Source: Flavobacterium sp. (lineage in GTDB: Bacteria; Bacteroidota; Bacteroidia; Flavobacteriales; Flavobacteriaceae). Taken from it: 39,201 nt of DNA. Numbering within the stretch: the stretch's first letter is position 1; every line of letters begins with the position of its first letter. The DNA is taken from NCBI RefSeq assembly GCF_004295795.1, contig NZ_SEBR01000036.1, positions 1-39,201 of the forward strand, written 5' to 3'. Below the pieces are notes generated by a model. It was given only the letters and a program-made list of their open reading frames with translations. It did not search any database and was not told the DNA's origin. Positions 6,109-13,868 of the stretch are shown in pieces. The position numbers and the translations under genes are program-made.

Positions 6109-9100
6109 AAGTATTCACCAAACGAAATCGAAGCCCGCTGGCAAAAATATTGGGCCGAAAACAACACTTTCGCCGCCGAAAACCATTCTGATAAACCAAA
6201 ATATTATGTGCTCGACATGTTTCCGTATCCGTCAGGCGCCGGATTGCACGTAGGACATCCGCTAGGTTACATCGCCAGCGACATTTACTCGAGGTTCAAA
6301 CGCCATCAGGGTTTCAACGTTTTGCATCCGCAAGGGTACGACAGTTTCGGATTGCCTGCTGAACAATACGCGATCCAAACCGGGCAACATCCTGAGAAAA
6401 CCACTCGTGAGAACATTGCGCGTTATCGCGAGCAGCTCGACAAAATCGGGTTTTCGTTCGATTGGGATCGGGAAGTGCGAACTTCGAATCCGGACTATTA
6501 TAAGTGGACGCAATGGATTTTTATCCAGTTGTTCAATTCGTGGTACAATTTCGATTCCAACAAAGCCGAAGCTATCGAGGTTTTATCCGACATTTTCCAA
6601 AGACAAGGAAATGCCAACGTAAACGCGGCTTGCGACGACAATATCGACACTTTCGACGCTGATTTCTGGAACAATCTTTCCGACAAGGCAAAAGACAGGA
6701 TTTTGCTAAAATACCGCCTGACGTATTTGGCCGAAACCGAAGTCAATTGGTGTCCGGGTTTGGGAACTGTTTTGGCGAACGACGAAATCGTGAACGGCGT
6801 TTCGGAACGCGGCGGATTTCCCGTCATCCGCAAAAAAATGACGCAATGGAGCATGCGGATTTCCGCTTACGCCGAACGTTTGTTGCAAGGTTTGAACGAA
6901 ATCGACTGGACGCAATCGCTGAAAGATGCACAAACGAATTGGATCGGGAAATCGGTCGGCGCTTCGGTGAAATTCCAGGTTGTTGGATATGAAGCCGAAA
7001 TGACTGCCGATGTCGGTCAACCGATAATCGAGGTCTTCACGACGCGTCCGGATACGATCTTCGGAGTCACCTTTTTGACACTTGCGCCGGAGCACGAACT
7101 CGTCTCGAAAATAGTGACAGACGAGCAAAAAGCTGCGGTTGACGCTTATATCGATGCGACTTCCAAGCGTTCCGAGCGCGAAAGAATGGCCGATGTCAAG
7201 ACGATTTCGGGCGTTTTCACGGGCGCTTACGCGATTCATCCTTTTTCCGGTTTGCCAATTCCGATCTGGATTGGCGATTACGTTTTGGCAGGTTACGGAA
7301 CGGGCGCTGTCATGGCAGTTCCGGCAGGCGACCAACGCGATTACGACTTTGCGAAACACTTCGATATTCCGATAGAAAACATTTTCGAGAACGTCGATAT
7401 TTCCAAGGAAGCTTACGGCAGCAAAGACAATGTTAAGCTCCAAAACTCCGACTTCTTGAACGGACTCGACTATAAATCGGCTACGAAAAAAGTTGTCGAG
7501 GAACTTGAATCAATAAAATCCGGAAACGGCAAGACGAATTACCGTTTGCGCGACGCCGTTTTCTCACGCCAACGCTATTGGGGCGAGCCTTTCCCGGTGT
7601 ATTACAAGGAAGATTTGCCGCAAATGATCGCGCTCGAGCACTTGCCGATCGTTTTGCCCGAAGTCGAGAAATATCTTCCAACCGAAGATGGCGCGCCGCC
7701 GCTGGGAAATTCCAAAGAATGGGCTTGGGACACGATAAATAATAAAGTCGTTTCGAACGATCTCATCGACGAGAAAACGATTTTCGCTCTCGAATTGAAC
7801 ACGATGCCAGGCTGGGCGGGAAGTTCCTGGTATTGGTTGCGCTACATGGATGCACACAATCAAGATCGTTTTGTTTCCCGGGAAGCCGAAAGCTACTGGC
7901 AAAACGTCGATTTGTATATCGGCGGAAGCGAGCACGCGACCGGCCATTTGCTGTATTCGCGTTTCTGGAACAAATTCCTTTTCGACCGCGGTTTTATCTC
8001 GAAGGATGAACCTTTTAAGAAGTTGATCAATCAGGGGATGATTTTGGGGACGAGTGCTTTTTTGAATAAAGTAATCATTGTAATAAGTTATAATGGAGTT
8101 GGGCCTTCGGGTTTTGCTTTTGAAGAAATAAAGAGATTACGTCCCCAAAATTGGTACGTATCTGAAAGTTATTTCAAAAATCCAATGGGAAGAATGGTTC
8201 TCGATATGGAAATGAGAGAGAATTTTTATAAAGAAATTTTAGAGGAAGAAGATTTTAAGTTTTTAGATAAAGATCAGTATTTAATAGGTTTAAGAAACGA
8301 GGAAGGGATTCATCTAGATGTGACATTTGTAGATAGTTCTGACGAAATTGAAATAAGACAGGTACGTAATTGGCGTTCTGACTTAAATGATGCTCGATTT
8401 ATAAAAGACAAATTCGGTAAGTTCACAGTAAGACGCGAAGTCGAAAAAATGTCCAAATCCAAATACAACGTAGTAAACCCAGATGACATCTGCGAAGAAT
8501 ATGGAGCTGACACTTTGCGTTTGTACGAAATGTTCCTCGGGCCGCTCGAACAAGCCAAGCCATGGAATACTGCCGGAATCACAGGCGTTTTCGGTTTTCT
8601 CAAAAAACTTTGGAAACTCTATTTCGACGACAACGGATTGATCGTAACGACGAATCCGGCCTCGAAAGACGCACTCAAAACGTTGCACAAAACCATCAAG
8701 AAAGTGCAGGACGACATCGAAGGTTTTTCGTTCAACACTTCGGTTTCCCAATTTATGATTGCTGTCAACGAACTGACTGCGATGAATTGCCACGAGCGCA
8801 CCATTCTCGAGCCGCTCGCGATCCTGATTTCGCCTTACGCGCCTCACATCGCCGAGGAATTGTGGCACCAACTCGGACACAAACGCAGTATTTCGCAAGT
8901 GCCGTTCCCGATTTTCAATGCGGAGCATTTGGTGGAAAGCAGCAAGGAATATCCGGTTTCGTTCAACGGAAAGACGAAATTCTCGATCGAATTGCCTTTG
9001 GATCTGAATCCGAAACAAATCGAGGAAATCATTTTGGCAGACGAACGCACGATCGCTCAACTCGCTGGAAATGCGCCAAAAAAGGTGATCGTCGTTCCGG

Positions 9101-9126
9101 GAAGAATCATCAACATCGTCCTTTAA
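6106..9126 (+). CDS. leuS: leucyl-tRNA synthetase with enlarged internal segment
   Basis: Class I synthetase that charges tRNA-Leu. HVGH (residues 48-51) is the HIGH motif and KMSKS (781-785) the second ATP motif; the editing domain (TRPDTIFGVT, GTGAVMAVPAGDQRDY) is intact. It also has the insertion near residues 140-210 usual in Bacteroidetes LeuRS. The total of 1006 residues is longer than I expect for flavobacterial LeuRS. The extra length lies between NQGMILGTSAF and GKFTVRREVEKMSKSK, encoded by 8035-8430, which is also much richer in A+T than the flanks. Distal to this segment the sequence returns to normal family sequence. The frame is open throughout, so the enzyme is probably functional. 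The next gene starts directly after its stop. Confidence 0.97.
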   Translation: MKYSPNEIEARWQKYWAENNTFAAENHSDKPKYYVLDMFPYPSGAGLHVGHPLGYIASDIYSRFKRHQGFNVLHPQGYDSFGLPAEQYAIQTGQHPEKTTRENIARYREQLDKIGFSFDWDREVRTSNPDYYKWTQWIFIQLFNSWYNFDSNKAEAIEVLSDIFQRQGNANVNAACDDNIDTFDADFWNNLSDKAKDRILLKYRLTYLAETEVNWCPGLGTVLANDEIVNGVSERGGFPVIRKKMTQWSMRISAYAERLLQGLNEIDWTQSLKDAQTNWIGKSVGASVKFQVVGYEAEMTADVGQPIIEVFTTRPDTIFGVTFLTLAPEHELVSKIVTDEQKAAVDAYIDATSKRSERERMADVKTISGVFTGAYAIHPFSGLPIPIWIGDYVLAGYGTGAVMAVPAGDQRDYDFAKHFDIPIENIFENVDISKEAYGSKDNVKLQNSDFLNGLDYKSATKKVVEELESIKSGNGKTNYRLRDAVFSRQRYWGEPFPVYYKEDLPQMIALEHLPIVLPEVEKYLPTEDGAPPLGNSKEWAWDTINNKVVSNDLIDEKTIFALELNTMPGWAGSSWYWLRYMDAHNQDRFVSREAESYWQNVDLYIGGSEHATGHLLYSRFWNKFLFDRGFISKDEPFKKLINQGMILGTSAFLNKVIIVISYNGVGPSGFAFEEIKRLRPQNWYVSESYFKNPMGRMVLDMEMRENFYKEILEEEDFKFLDKDQYLIGLRNEEGIHLDVTFVDSSDEIEIRQVRNWRSDLNDARFIKDKFGKFTVRREVEKMSKSKYNVVNPDDICEEYGADTLRLYEMFLGPLEQAKPWNTAGITGVFGFLKKLWKLYFDDNGLIVTTNPASKDALKTLHKTIKKVQDDIEGFSFNTSVSQFMIAVNELTAMNCHERTILEPLAILISPYAPHIAEELWHQLGHKRSISQVPFPIFNAEHLVESSKEYPVSFNGKTKFSIELPLDLNPKQIEEIILADERTIAQLAGNAPKKVIVVPGRIINIVL
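8035..8430 (+). other. AT-rich, divergent insert segment inside leuS
   Basis: The composition changes abruptly at about 8035 and returns at about 8430. Inside, codons such as ATA, TTA, AGA and AAT are frequent; the flanks prefer GAC/GAT, CGx, TTG and ATC. The protein here (roughly residues 644-776) keeps the end of the normal Bacteroidetes insertion (HLDVTFVDSSDEIEIRQV, then NWRSDLNDARFI) but carries about 50 additional residues before it, including NPMGRMVLDMEMRENFY and EILEEEDFKFLDKD. It is in frame. It looks like an imported or rapidly evolving module. Confidence 0.75.
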
Positions 9127-9630
9127 ATGAAGTACAAGACCAAACTCGATACGATGGCGACTGTGATTACGGTTGGCATCGTATTGTTGTTCGGTTCGAT
9201 AATCGCTACGGTTTGGACTTTTCCCGAGGCCGGCGAAATGATTGGCGCAAGTATCTCGACTTCGATATTGCTTGTCGCCATTTTGTTTTTTTCGTACGGA
9301 TTTGCCCCAAAAGCCTTCTCGTTCGACGAATACGGAATTGTCGTGCATCGGCTGCTGAAAAACGCACACATTCCGTTCGACCAAATTCAATCGGCCAGGA
9401 AAATCGGGAAAGTTTCTCCAAAAGGTTTGATTCGAACACTCGGAAATGGCGGACTTTTTGGTTACTACGGCGACTTTAGAAACGACGAAATCGGCGATAT
9501 GGATTGGTATCTTACGAGGCGGCAAGACATTGTTTTTCTTGACACGACAAAAGCCAAAATCCTACTTTCTCCTAACGACGTCGATATATTTCTTGTTGAA
9601 CTTAACTCGCATCTGACAAACCAAGTTTAA
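9127..9630 (+). CDS. membrane protein with PH-like domain, function unknown
   Basis: A 167-residue protein. Two membrane helices lie at about 12-31 and 40-57, followed by a soluble part (60-165) that resembles bacterial PH-like domains: it begins KAFSFDEYGIVVHRLLKNAHIPFDQIQSARKI, contains LFGYYGDFRN and DWYLTRRQDIVFLDTTKAKILLSPNDVDIFL. This arrangement (two helices plus a PH fold) is seen in many uncharacterised bacterial proteins. ATG follows the leuS TAA without a gap, so it is probably cotranscribed with leuS. The family assignment is by pattern only. Confidence 0.75.
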   Translation: MKYKTKLDTMATVITVGIVLLFGSIIATVWTFPEAGEMIGASISTSILLVAILFFSYGFAPKAFSFDEYGIVVHRLLKNAHIPFDQIQSARKIGKVSPKGLIRTLGNGGLFGYYGDFRNDEIGDMDWYLTRRQDIVFLDTTKAKILLSPNDVDIFLVELNSHLTNQV

Positions 9631-9703
9631 CAAAACTACAACGTGACATTTTGGCAACTGGTTTCAAATTTGATAGTTTCCGAATCAAACTTAAACCATA
9701 GAA

Positions 9704-10381
9704 ATGAATCCGATTTATATACTGATTATCGCCATAATGATTGCCAGTTGGGCTGTTGGCCAAAGACTGCAATCGAAATTCACCAAATATTCCAAACTGC
9801 AACTTCGCAACGGAATGAGCGGTTCCGAAATCGCCCAGAAAATGCTCGACGACCACGGAATCCGCGACGTTCGCGTAATCTCGACTCCGGGAAGATTGAC
9901 CGATCATTACAATCCCGCCGATAAAACCGTGAATCTCTCCGAAGCCGTTTATAATGAGCGAAATGCCGCGGCAGCAGCTGTTGCCGCACACGAAGTGGGG
10001 CACGCCGTTCAGCACGCGAGAGCTTATAATTGGCTGACTTTTCGTTCGAATATCGTTCCGGCCGTGAGCCTGATCTCGAAATTCATTCCGTTCGTATTGA
10101 TTGCGGGAGTTTTAACCTTAAAAGCGTTCCCACAACTTTTGCTTATCGGAATCGCGCTTTTTGCGTTGACCACGATTTTCACATTCATCACGCTTCCGGT
10201 CGAATACGACGCGAGTAATCGTGCATTGGCCTGGCTCGAGAACAAGAATATGGTGACACGCGAAGAACACGATGGAGCAAAAGATGCACTGAAATGGGCC
10301 GCTCGAACCTATGTCGTAGCCGCGATTTCGTCTCTTGCGACATTACTTTACTACATCTCGATTTATAACAACAGAAGATAA
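9704..10381 (+). CDS. membrane zinc metallopeptidase (Zn_peptidase_2 / YugP-like)
   Basis: A 225-residue integral membrane protein with the zinc-binding HEVGH motif at residues 96-100, followed by AVQHARAYNW; His96, His100 and Glu97 would be metal ligands and catalytic base. Helices lie at about 4-20, 116-140 and 142-160, and near the C-terminus at 200-218. VEYDASNRALAWLE (about 165-180) supplies the third ligand region typical of the YugP family. Substrates of this family are not established. It starts 73 bases after the preceding gene and is followed by an intrinsic terminator at 10409-10436. Confidence 0.88.
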   Translation: MNPIYILIIAIMIASWAVGQRLQSKFTKYSKLQLRNGMSGSEIAQKMLDDHGIRDVRVISTPGRLTDHYNPADKTVNLSEAVYNERNAAAAAVAAHEVGHAVQHARAYNWLTFRSNIVPAVSLISKFIPFVLIAGVLTLKAFPQLLLIGIALFALTTIFTFITLPVEYDASNRALAWLENKNMVTREEHDGAKDALKWAARTYVVAAISSLATLLYYISIYNNRR

Positions 10382-10408
10382 TTTCCAGTACACAGTTTAA
10401 GAAAGAAA

Positions 10409-10436
10409 GATCCGTCATGTCGTGGCGGATTTTTTT
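10409..10436 (+). terminator. intrinsic terminator after the zinc peptidase gene
   Basis: GATCCG pairs with CGGATT across an 11-base loop and is followed by seven T. The stem is short but the position, 28 bases after the stop codon, fits. Confidence 0.65.
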
Positions 10437-10500
10437 ATGGGTTGGTTTACCCAAACCTTCCGTTGGTTTAAAGTGGTGATTTCGTGGCTTGTATCTGATG

Positions 10501-10508
10501 TAAGTTTG
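10501..10508 (+). promoter_or_regulatory. -7 box for the lipoprotein gene at 10532
   Basis: TAAGTTTG matches TAnnTTTG; the ATG is 24 bases further on. The -33 partner is unclear. Confidence 0.5.
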
Positions 10509-10531
10509 ACCCAACAACAAAACTTACAATC

Positions 10532-11005
10532 ATGAAAACCAACATTTTGATTTTGCTTTTTCTCTCGATTTTTGCCTTCGGTTGCAGCAGCGACGATTCC
10601 AAATCCAATTCAGGTTCAGATTCAGGTTCGGACAACGAATACTCTTATCTGGGCGATAATTTCCAAATCGAAAGAGCCGAATACCTCGTGGCCGACGGCG
10701 ATCTTTACCTGTTTTTCCAAGGCAGCGGAGTCGCCAATTACATCCAGGTGATTTTTGCCGATGTGACCGAGATTCCGGTCGGGAGCTTTACTTACAACAA
10801 CTTGCGTTACAGTCCGTCCTACAATCCGCAGACCAACTTTTGGTCGGGCGCGATTACCACTGAAATCAATCCTTTGGGCTATTTGCTTACAGATGGAAGT
10901 CTCTCGATCGCCCAATCTGAAACTGGTTACGACATCAATTTCAATGTTACGGATTCCCAAGGCACTGCCATCGGACGGTACAATGGACAAATCGTCCCAA
11001 GATAA
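10532..11005 (+). CDS. predicted surface lipoprotein, function unknown
   Basis: A 157-residue lipoprotein. The signal peptide MKTNILILLFLSIFAFGC ends in a lipobox (F-A-F-G-C, Cys18). The residues right after the cysteine are S-S-D-D-S, which resembles the lipoprotein export signal (S followed by two or three acidic residues) described for Flavobacterium johnsoniae, so surface exposure is inferred. A serine/glycine linker follows (residues 24-35), then an all-beta domain (about 40-157) with no family I recognise. It has its own promoter and terminator and so is probably a single-gene unit. Confidence 0.75.
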   Translation: MKTNILILLFLSIFAFGCSSDDSKSNSGSDSGSDNEYSYLGDNFQIERAEYLVADGDLYLFFQGSGVANYIQVIFADVTEIPVGSFTYNNLRYSPSYNPQTNFWSGAITTEINPLGYLLTDGSLSIAQSETGYDINFNVTDSQGTAIGRYNGQIVPR

Positions 11006-11026
11006 TTTGTGTTAGGTTATTTTGCG

Positions 11027-11058
11027 AAAATCCGTCTCGTGTTTGGGACGGATTTTTT
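11027..11058 (+). terminator. intrinsic terminator of the lipoprotein gene
   Basis: AAAATCCGTC (11027-11036) pairs with GACGGATTTT (11047-11056), loop of ten, followed by T. It lies 21 bases after the stop. Confidence 0.85.
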
Positions 11059-11070
11059 ATGCAGCAAAAT

Positions 11071-11206
11071 CCCGCTATCCGCTGTAGCTCAAAGCAACGA
11101 CGCCGTTTTTTGCAGGTGTTTTCAGGAGCTCCGCTGTCGCTCTGAAAACGCGGCAAAAAATGGGCGTCGGTGCTTCGAGGCTGCCGCTGCTATCGGGGCT
11201 GGGGCG
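11071..11206 (+). repeat. palindromic repeat with loop related to H1
   Basis: Nested inverted repeats: outer CCGCTATCCGCTGTAGC versus CTGCCGCTGCTATCGGGG; then ACGACGCC (11097-11104) with GGGCGTCG (11162-11169); TTTTTTGC (11106-11113) with GCAAAAAA (11153-11160); and GTTTTCAG (11118-11125) with CTGAAAAC (11142-11149). The apical loop GAGCTCCGCTGTCGCT closely resembles the H1 loop GAGCTTCCTGCGGTCGCT. Sequences with the CCCGCTATCCGCTGTA...CTATCGGGGCT frame are common repeats in flavobacterial genomes (from memory). Confidence 0.75.
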
Positions 11207-11265
11207 CGGTTTTTCAGTTAAATGCTAGTGTAGGATTGTTTTATTATAAGTTATAAGCCATGAAC

Positions 11266-11314
11266 TTGGCTATTATAAAATTTCAGATTTCGGCCGGCGA
11301 AATTGGATAGCCAA
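11266..11314. repeat. inverted repeat in the 11-kb intergenic region
   Basis: TTGGCTAT (11266-11273) pairs with ATAGCCAA (11307-11314). Nested inside, AATTTC (11279-11284) pairs with GAAATT (11299-11304). It has no poly-T tail and lies 200 bases past the terminator, so it is not a terminator. It appears to be another palindromic element of the same gene-free stretch. Confidence 0.5.
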
Positions 11315-11351
11315 CAACAATAATATCGCTAAACCTCATTTTAACAAAAAG

Positions 11352-11465
11352 TACAGATTTTCTGTAATCGGGTTATCGCGCAAATCCCGATCTTACCTTC
11401 AGGGAAGGGGCTGGTGTTTATCCCTACGAAATTTTGGAACGACTTGTTTACAGATAATCTGTAAA
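11352..11465. repeat. two TACAGA-n3-TCTGTA palindromes and an ATCGGG hairpin
   Basis: TACAGA/TCTGTA with a TTT centre lies at 11352-11366, and TTTACAGA/TCTGTAAA with a TAA centre at 11447-11465. Between them ATCGGG (11367-11372) pairs with CCCGAT (11386-11391). The same TACAGA-n3-TCTGTA core occurs twice more, at 18218-18232 and 18473-18487. The remainder of 11470-11800 shows nothing I can name. Confidence 0.6.
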
Positions 11466-11814
11466 AATTGTTAAACCTAGGTTGTGCGATTTTTTTCTTG
11501 ATTGCCGTAGCTCGGGAATCCAATCTTCGGGTGAATGTTTTTTGCGAATGAAGTGGCCGCGAATCCCAAAAAGTTCTAGTCCTGATACTTTTATTTTACA
11601 CGACTTTTGCCAATCGGAGACTGGGTTTGCGTTAGGGATTTGAGCCGTTATCCTTTTTCAAGAACGCGCACCGCGGCGTTCGCAAAGATAAAGGCGGAAG
11701 CCCGGCGCCGGCCGCGAATTCGATCGGAGCAAGGACATGATCCGGCGCAACGCCCAAAACAAACTAATCGAGACGAAATTTTGCCTTCGAAAAGCGGTTG
11801 CTTATCTTTACGAT

Positions 11815-12813
11815 ATGAACCTCATAACCGGAACGACCGGCCTCGTCGGAGCGCATCTCGCGTTGGCTTTGCTGAAAAAGGGCGAAAACGTGCGCGGTTT
11901 GTTTCGTTCGGAAGCAGCCAAATCCAAAACCCAAAACCTGTTCCGCTTGTACGGAAGACCCGAACTTTTCGAGAGAATCGAATGGTTTCAAGCTGATATT
12001 CTCGACATTCCGGCGCTCGAGAAAGCTTTTGTGAATGTCGAAAAAGTCTATCACTGCGCGGCTTTGATCTCGTTCGATCCGAAAGACGAGGAAAATCTCA
12101 GGAAAATCAACATCGAGGGAACGGCCAACATCGTGAATTTGTGCCTCGATTTTGGCGTGACAAAAATCTGTCATGTCAGTTCTGTAGCGGCTTTGGGCGA
12201 TCTCAAAGAAGGAGAAACGGTGCTCGACGAAGAAACCGAATGGAATCCCGAAAAACAGCATTCCGACTACGGCATTTCCAAATATGGAGCCGAAATGGAG
12301 ATTTGGCGCGGTTGGCAAGAAGGTTTGGCATCGGTCGCGGTCGTGCCCGGAATCATTCTCGGACCCGGTTTTTGGGACGAAGGCAGCGGCACGATTTTCT
12401 CGACAATCCAAAAAGGCTTTCCGTTTTACACAGTTGGTTCGACGGGTTTTGTCGATGTGAACGACGTCGTAAATGCGATGATTTCATTGATGGAAAGCGA
12501 CATTTCGGGCGAACGGTTTATCCTGATCGGCGAACATTTGGTTCTAAGGGACGCGGCTTTCGCGATTGCCGATGCGCTTGGCGTAAAACGTCCGGGAATC
12601 GATGCGAAACCTTGGCTTGTTTCGCTTGCGGTTTTTGGCGATTGGCTCGGATCCTTGTTTGGGAAAAAACGCAAGTTGTTCCGCGAAACCTCGGAAGCGT
12701 TTCATCGCCATCGCGAGTTTTCCAACACAAAAATCAAGGAAGCGATTGGGTTTGAATTTACTCCAATCCGACAGTCAATTTTGCAATCGGTTGAAATACA
12801 GAAGGATAAATGA
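11815..12813 (+). CDS. NAD-dependent epimerase/dehydratase family protein
   Basis: An extended short-chain dehydrogenase of 332 residues. The nucleotide-binding motif TGTTGLVG (G6, G9, G12) opens the Rossmann fold, CHVSSVAAL (about 119-127) supplies the catalytic serine, and YGISK (Tyr152, Lys156) is the YxxxK catalytic pair. EWNPEKQHSDYGISKYGAE and VVPGIILGPGFW are typical of the dihydroflavonol-4-reductase-like group. The substrate cannot be read from sequence. The frame is open upstream to an ATG at 11737, but the Rossmann strand MNLITGTTG starts naturally at ATG 11815. A -7-like TATCTTTA sits at 11803-11810, only four bases before that ATG, so the message may be leaderless. A SnoaL-like lipoprotein gene follows at 57 bases. 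Confidence 0.88.
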   Translation: MNLITGTTGLVGAHLALALLKKGENVRGLFRSEAAKSKTQNLFRLYGRPELFERIEWFQADILDIPALEKAFVNVEKVYHCAALISFDPKDEENLRKINIEGTANIVNLCLDFGVTKICHVSSVAALGDLKEGETVLDEETEWNPEKQHSDYGISKYGAEMEIWRGWQEGLASVAVVPGIILGPGFWDEGSGTIFSTIQKGFPFYTVGSTGFVDVNDVVNAMISLMESDISGERFILIGEHLVLRDAAFAIADALGVKRPGIDAKPWLVSLAVFGDWLGSLFGKKRKLFRETSEAFHRHREFSNTKIKEAIGFEFTPIRQSILQSVEIQKDK

Positions 12814-12870
12814 CTACTTTAGTTGTGTCGGAAATTTGATCAAATCTGACATCAACCAAAACCAATCGAC

Positions 12871-13410
12871 ATGAAAACACTGAAATTCTTTTGTCTGGCA
12901 TTCGTCGGAACACTGCTTTTTGCGACGACCTCTTGCGAAAATGCGCCCAAAAACGACACTTCCGAATGCGGCGACCTAGTTATTCACGCCGAAAAATTGT
13001 CTCAAAATATCAAGAAATACGAATCGGTTTGGGACAAAATCGTGAACGAGCGCAAAATCGATCTGATCAACACAGACATGTTCGAAAAAGACGTCGTTTT
13101 GGTCACAAGCCCTGAAAACATCAAAGGAATCGAGGCTTTCAAGGCGTATTACAACAATTATCTCGTTGGTTTTTCAGACGTCAAATTCACGATAATCGAC
13201 GCTTACGGCCAAGATGACAGAATCGTGAAACACTGGCGTTTCGAAGGAAAACACACGGGCTTGTTTTTCGGGATTCCGGCCACGGGAAAATCGGTTGACA
13301 TCGAAGGTGTGACGCTGGTCAAGATGAAAAACGGCAAAATTGCGCAGGAACAGGATTTTGTGGACAATTTGGAGTTTATGAACCAGCTTGGGATTATTCC
13401 GAAGCAATAA
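12871..13410 (+). CDS. lipoprotein with SnoaL/ester-cyclase-like domain
   Basis: A 179-residue protein with a lipoprotein signal ending in TTSC (Cys22). The mature part (about 45-179) resembles the NTF2/SnoaL fold: KKYESVWDKIVNERKIDLINTDMFEKDVVL, GIEAFKAYYNNYLVGFSDVKFTI, HWRFEGKHTGLFFGIPATGKSVDIEG and the typical end LEFMNQLGIIPKQ. Such domains act as cyclases, isomerases or binding modules; a catalytic role cannot be assigned. After Cys22 the residues are ENAPK, so the strong surface-export signal is absent and a periplasm-facing anchor is more likely. Probably in an operon with the epimerase upstream. Confidence 0.8.
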   Translation: MKTLKFFCLAFVGTLLFATTSCENAPKNDTSECGDLVIHAEKLSQNIKKYESVWDKIVNERKIDLINTDMFEKDVVLVTSPENIKGIEAFKAYYNNYLVGFSDVKFTIIDAYGQDDRIVKHWRFEGKHTGLFFGIPATGKSVDIEGVTLVKMKNGKIAQEQDFVDNLEFMNQLGIIPKQ

Positions 13411-13432
13411 GCGAAAAGCTTTGGTTCAGCGC

Positions 13433-13459
13433 AAAAAAAATCCCTCGAGTTGAGAGATT
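13433..13459 (-). terminator. intrinsic terminator of the 15930-13479 operon
   Basis: On the minus strand AATCTCTC pairs with GAGGGATT (one G-U pair) around a 5-base loop, followed by eight T in all. It lies 20 bases after the DUF4296 stop. Confidence 0.75.
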
Positions 13460-13478
13460 GGTTTGTCCGCGAAAGCGA

Positions 13479-13868
13479 TTATTTTATCATTCCGCCTTCG
13501 ACCGGAATATTTGAAGGCGTTGGAAGTTTTTTGTTCGCCAACGAATCCTGAGTCTTTTTGTCTCGCTCCAAACGTCGGTTCACTCTTCCATACATTCGCT
13601 TGTAACGCTTGATGTCAGTGGCATAATAGCGATTGCTCTGCGCAAATTGCAAACTGTCGATCTTGTATTTTTTGTAGATGTATTTGTTGGGTTCTACCGC
13701 GTTTTGGATCACGCCGGGATTGTGCGCCTTGATTGCCTCGAGAAGGGACAGATCGTAGAAAATATCGACCATTTTGTCTTCCTCGATCAATTTGTCAGGT
13801 TTTTCAACCGACGATTGGCTGCAAGCAAACAGCAAACACACTCCAAATATGGCAAACAATTTTTTCAT
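13479..13868 (-). CDS. DUF4296 lipoprotein
   Basis: A 129-residue lipoprotein: the signal MKKLFAIFGVCLLFAC ends in a lipobox (Cys16). The mature part contains LIEEDKMVDIFYDLSLLEAIK and YIYKKYKIDSLQFAQSNRYYATDIKRYKRMYGRVNRRLERD, the pattern of DUF4296, a Bacteroidetes family of unknown role. The frame stays open far upstream inside pyrC, but the ATG at 13868 creates a clean signal peptide and overlaps the pyrC stop as ATGA, so that is the start. Translational coupling to pyrC is likely; a terminator follows. Confidence 0.87.
   Translation of the reverse strand: MKKLFAIFGVCLLFACSQSSVEKPDKLIEEDKMVDIFYDLSLLEAIKAHNPGVIQNAVEPNKYIYKKYKIDSLQFAQSNRYYATDIKRYKRMYGRVNRRLERDKKTQDSLANKKLPTPSNIPVEGGMIK

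Noticed and set aside
8383..9525. Long minus-strand frame of 380 codons opposite leuS
   Set aside because: Antisense shadow caused by the codon bias of leuS and the following gene; composition is Arg/Asp/Phe-rich and resembles no protein.
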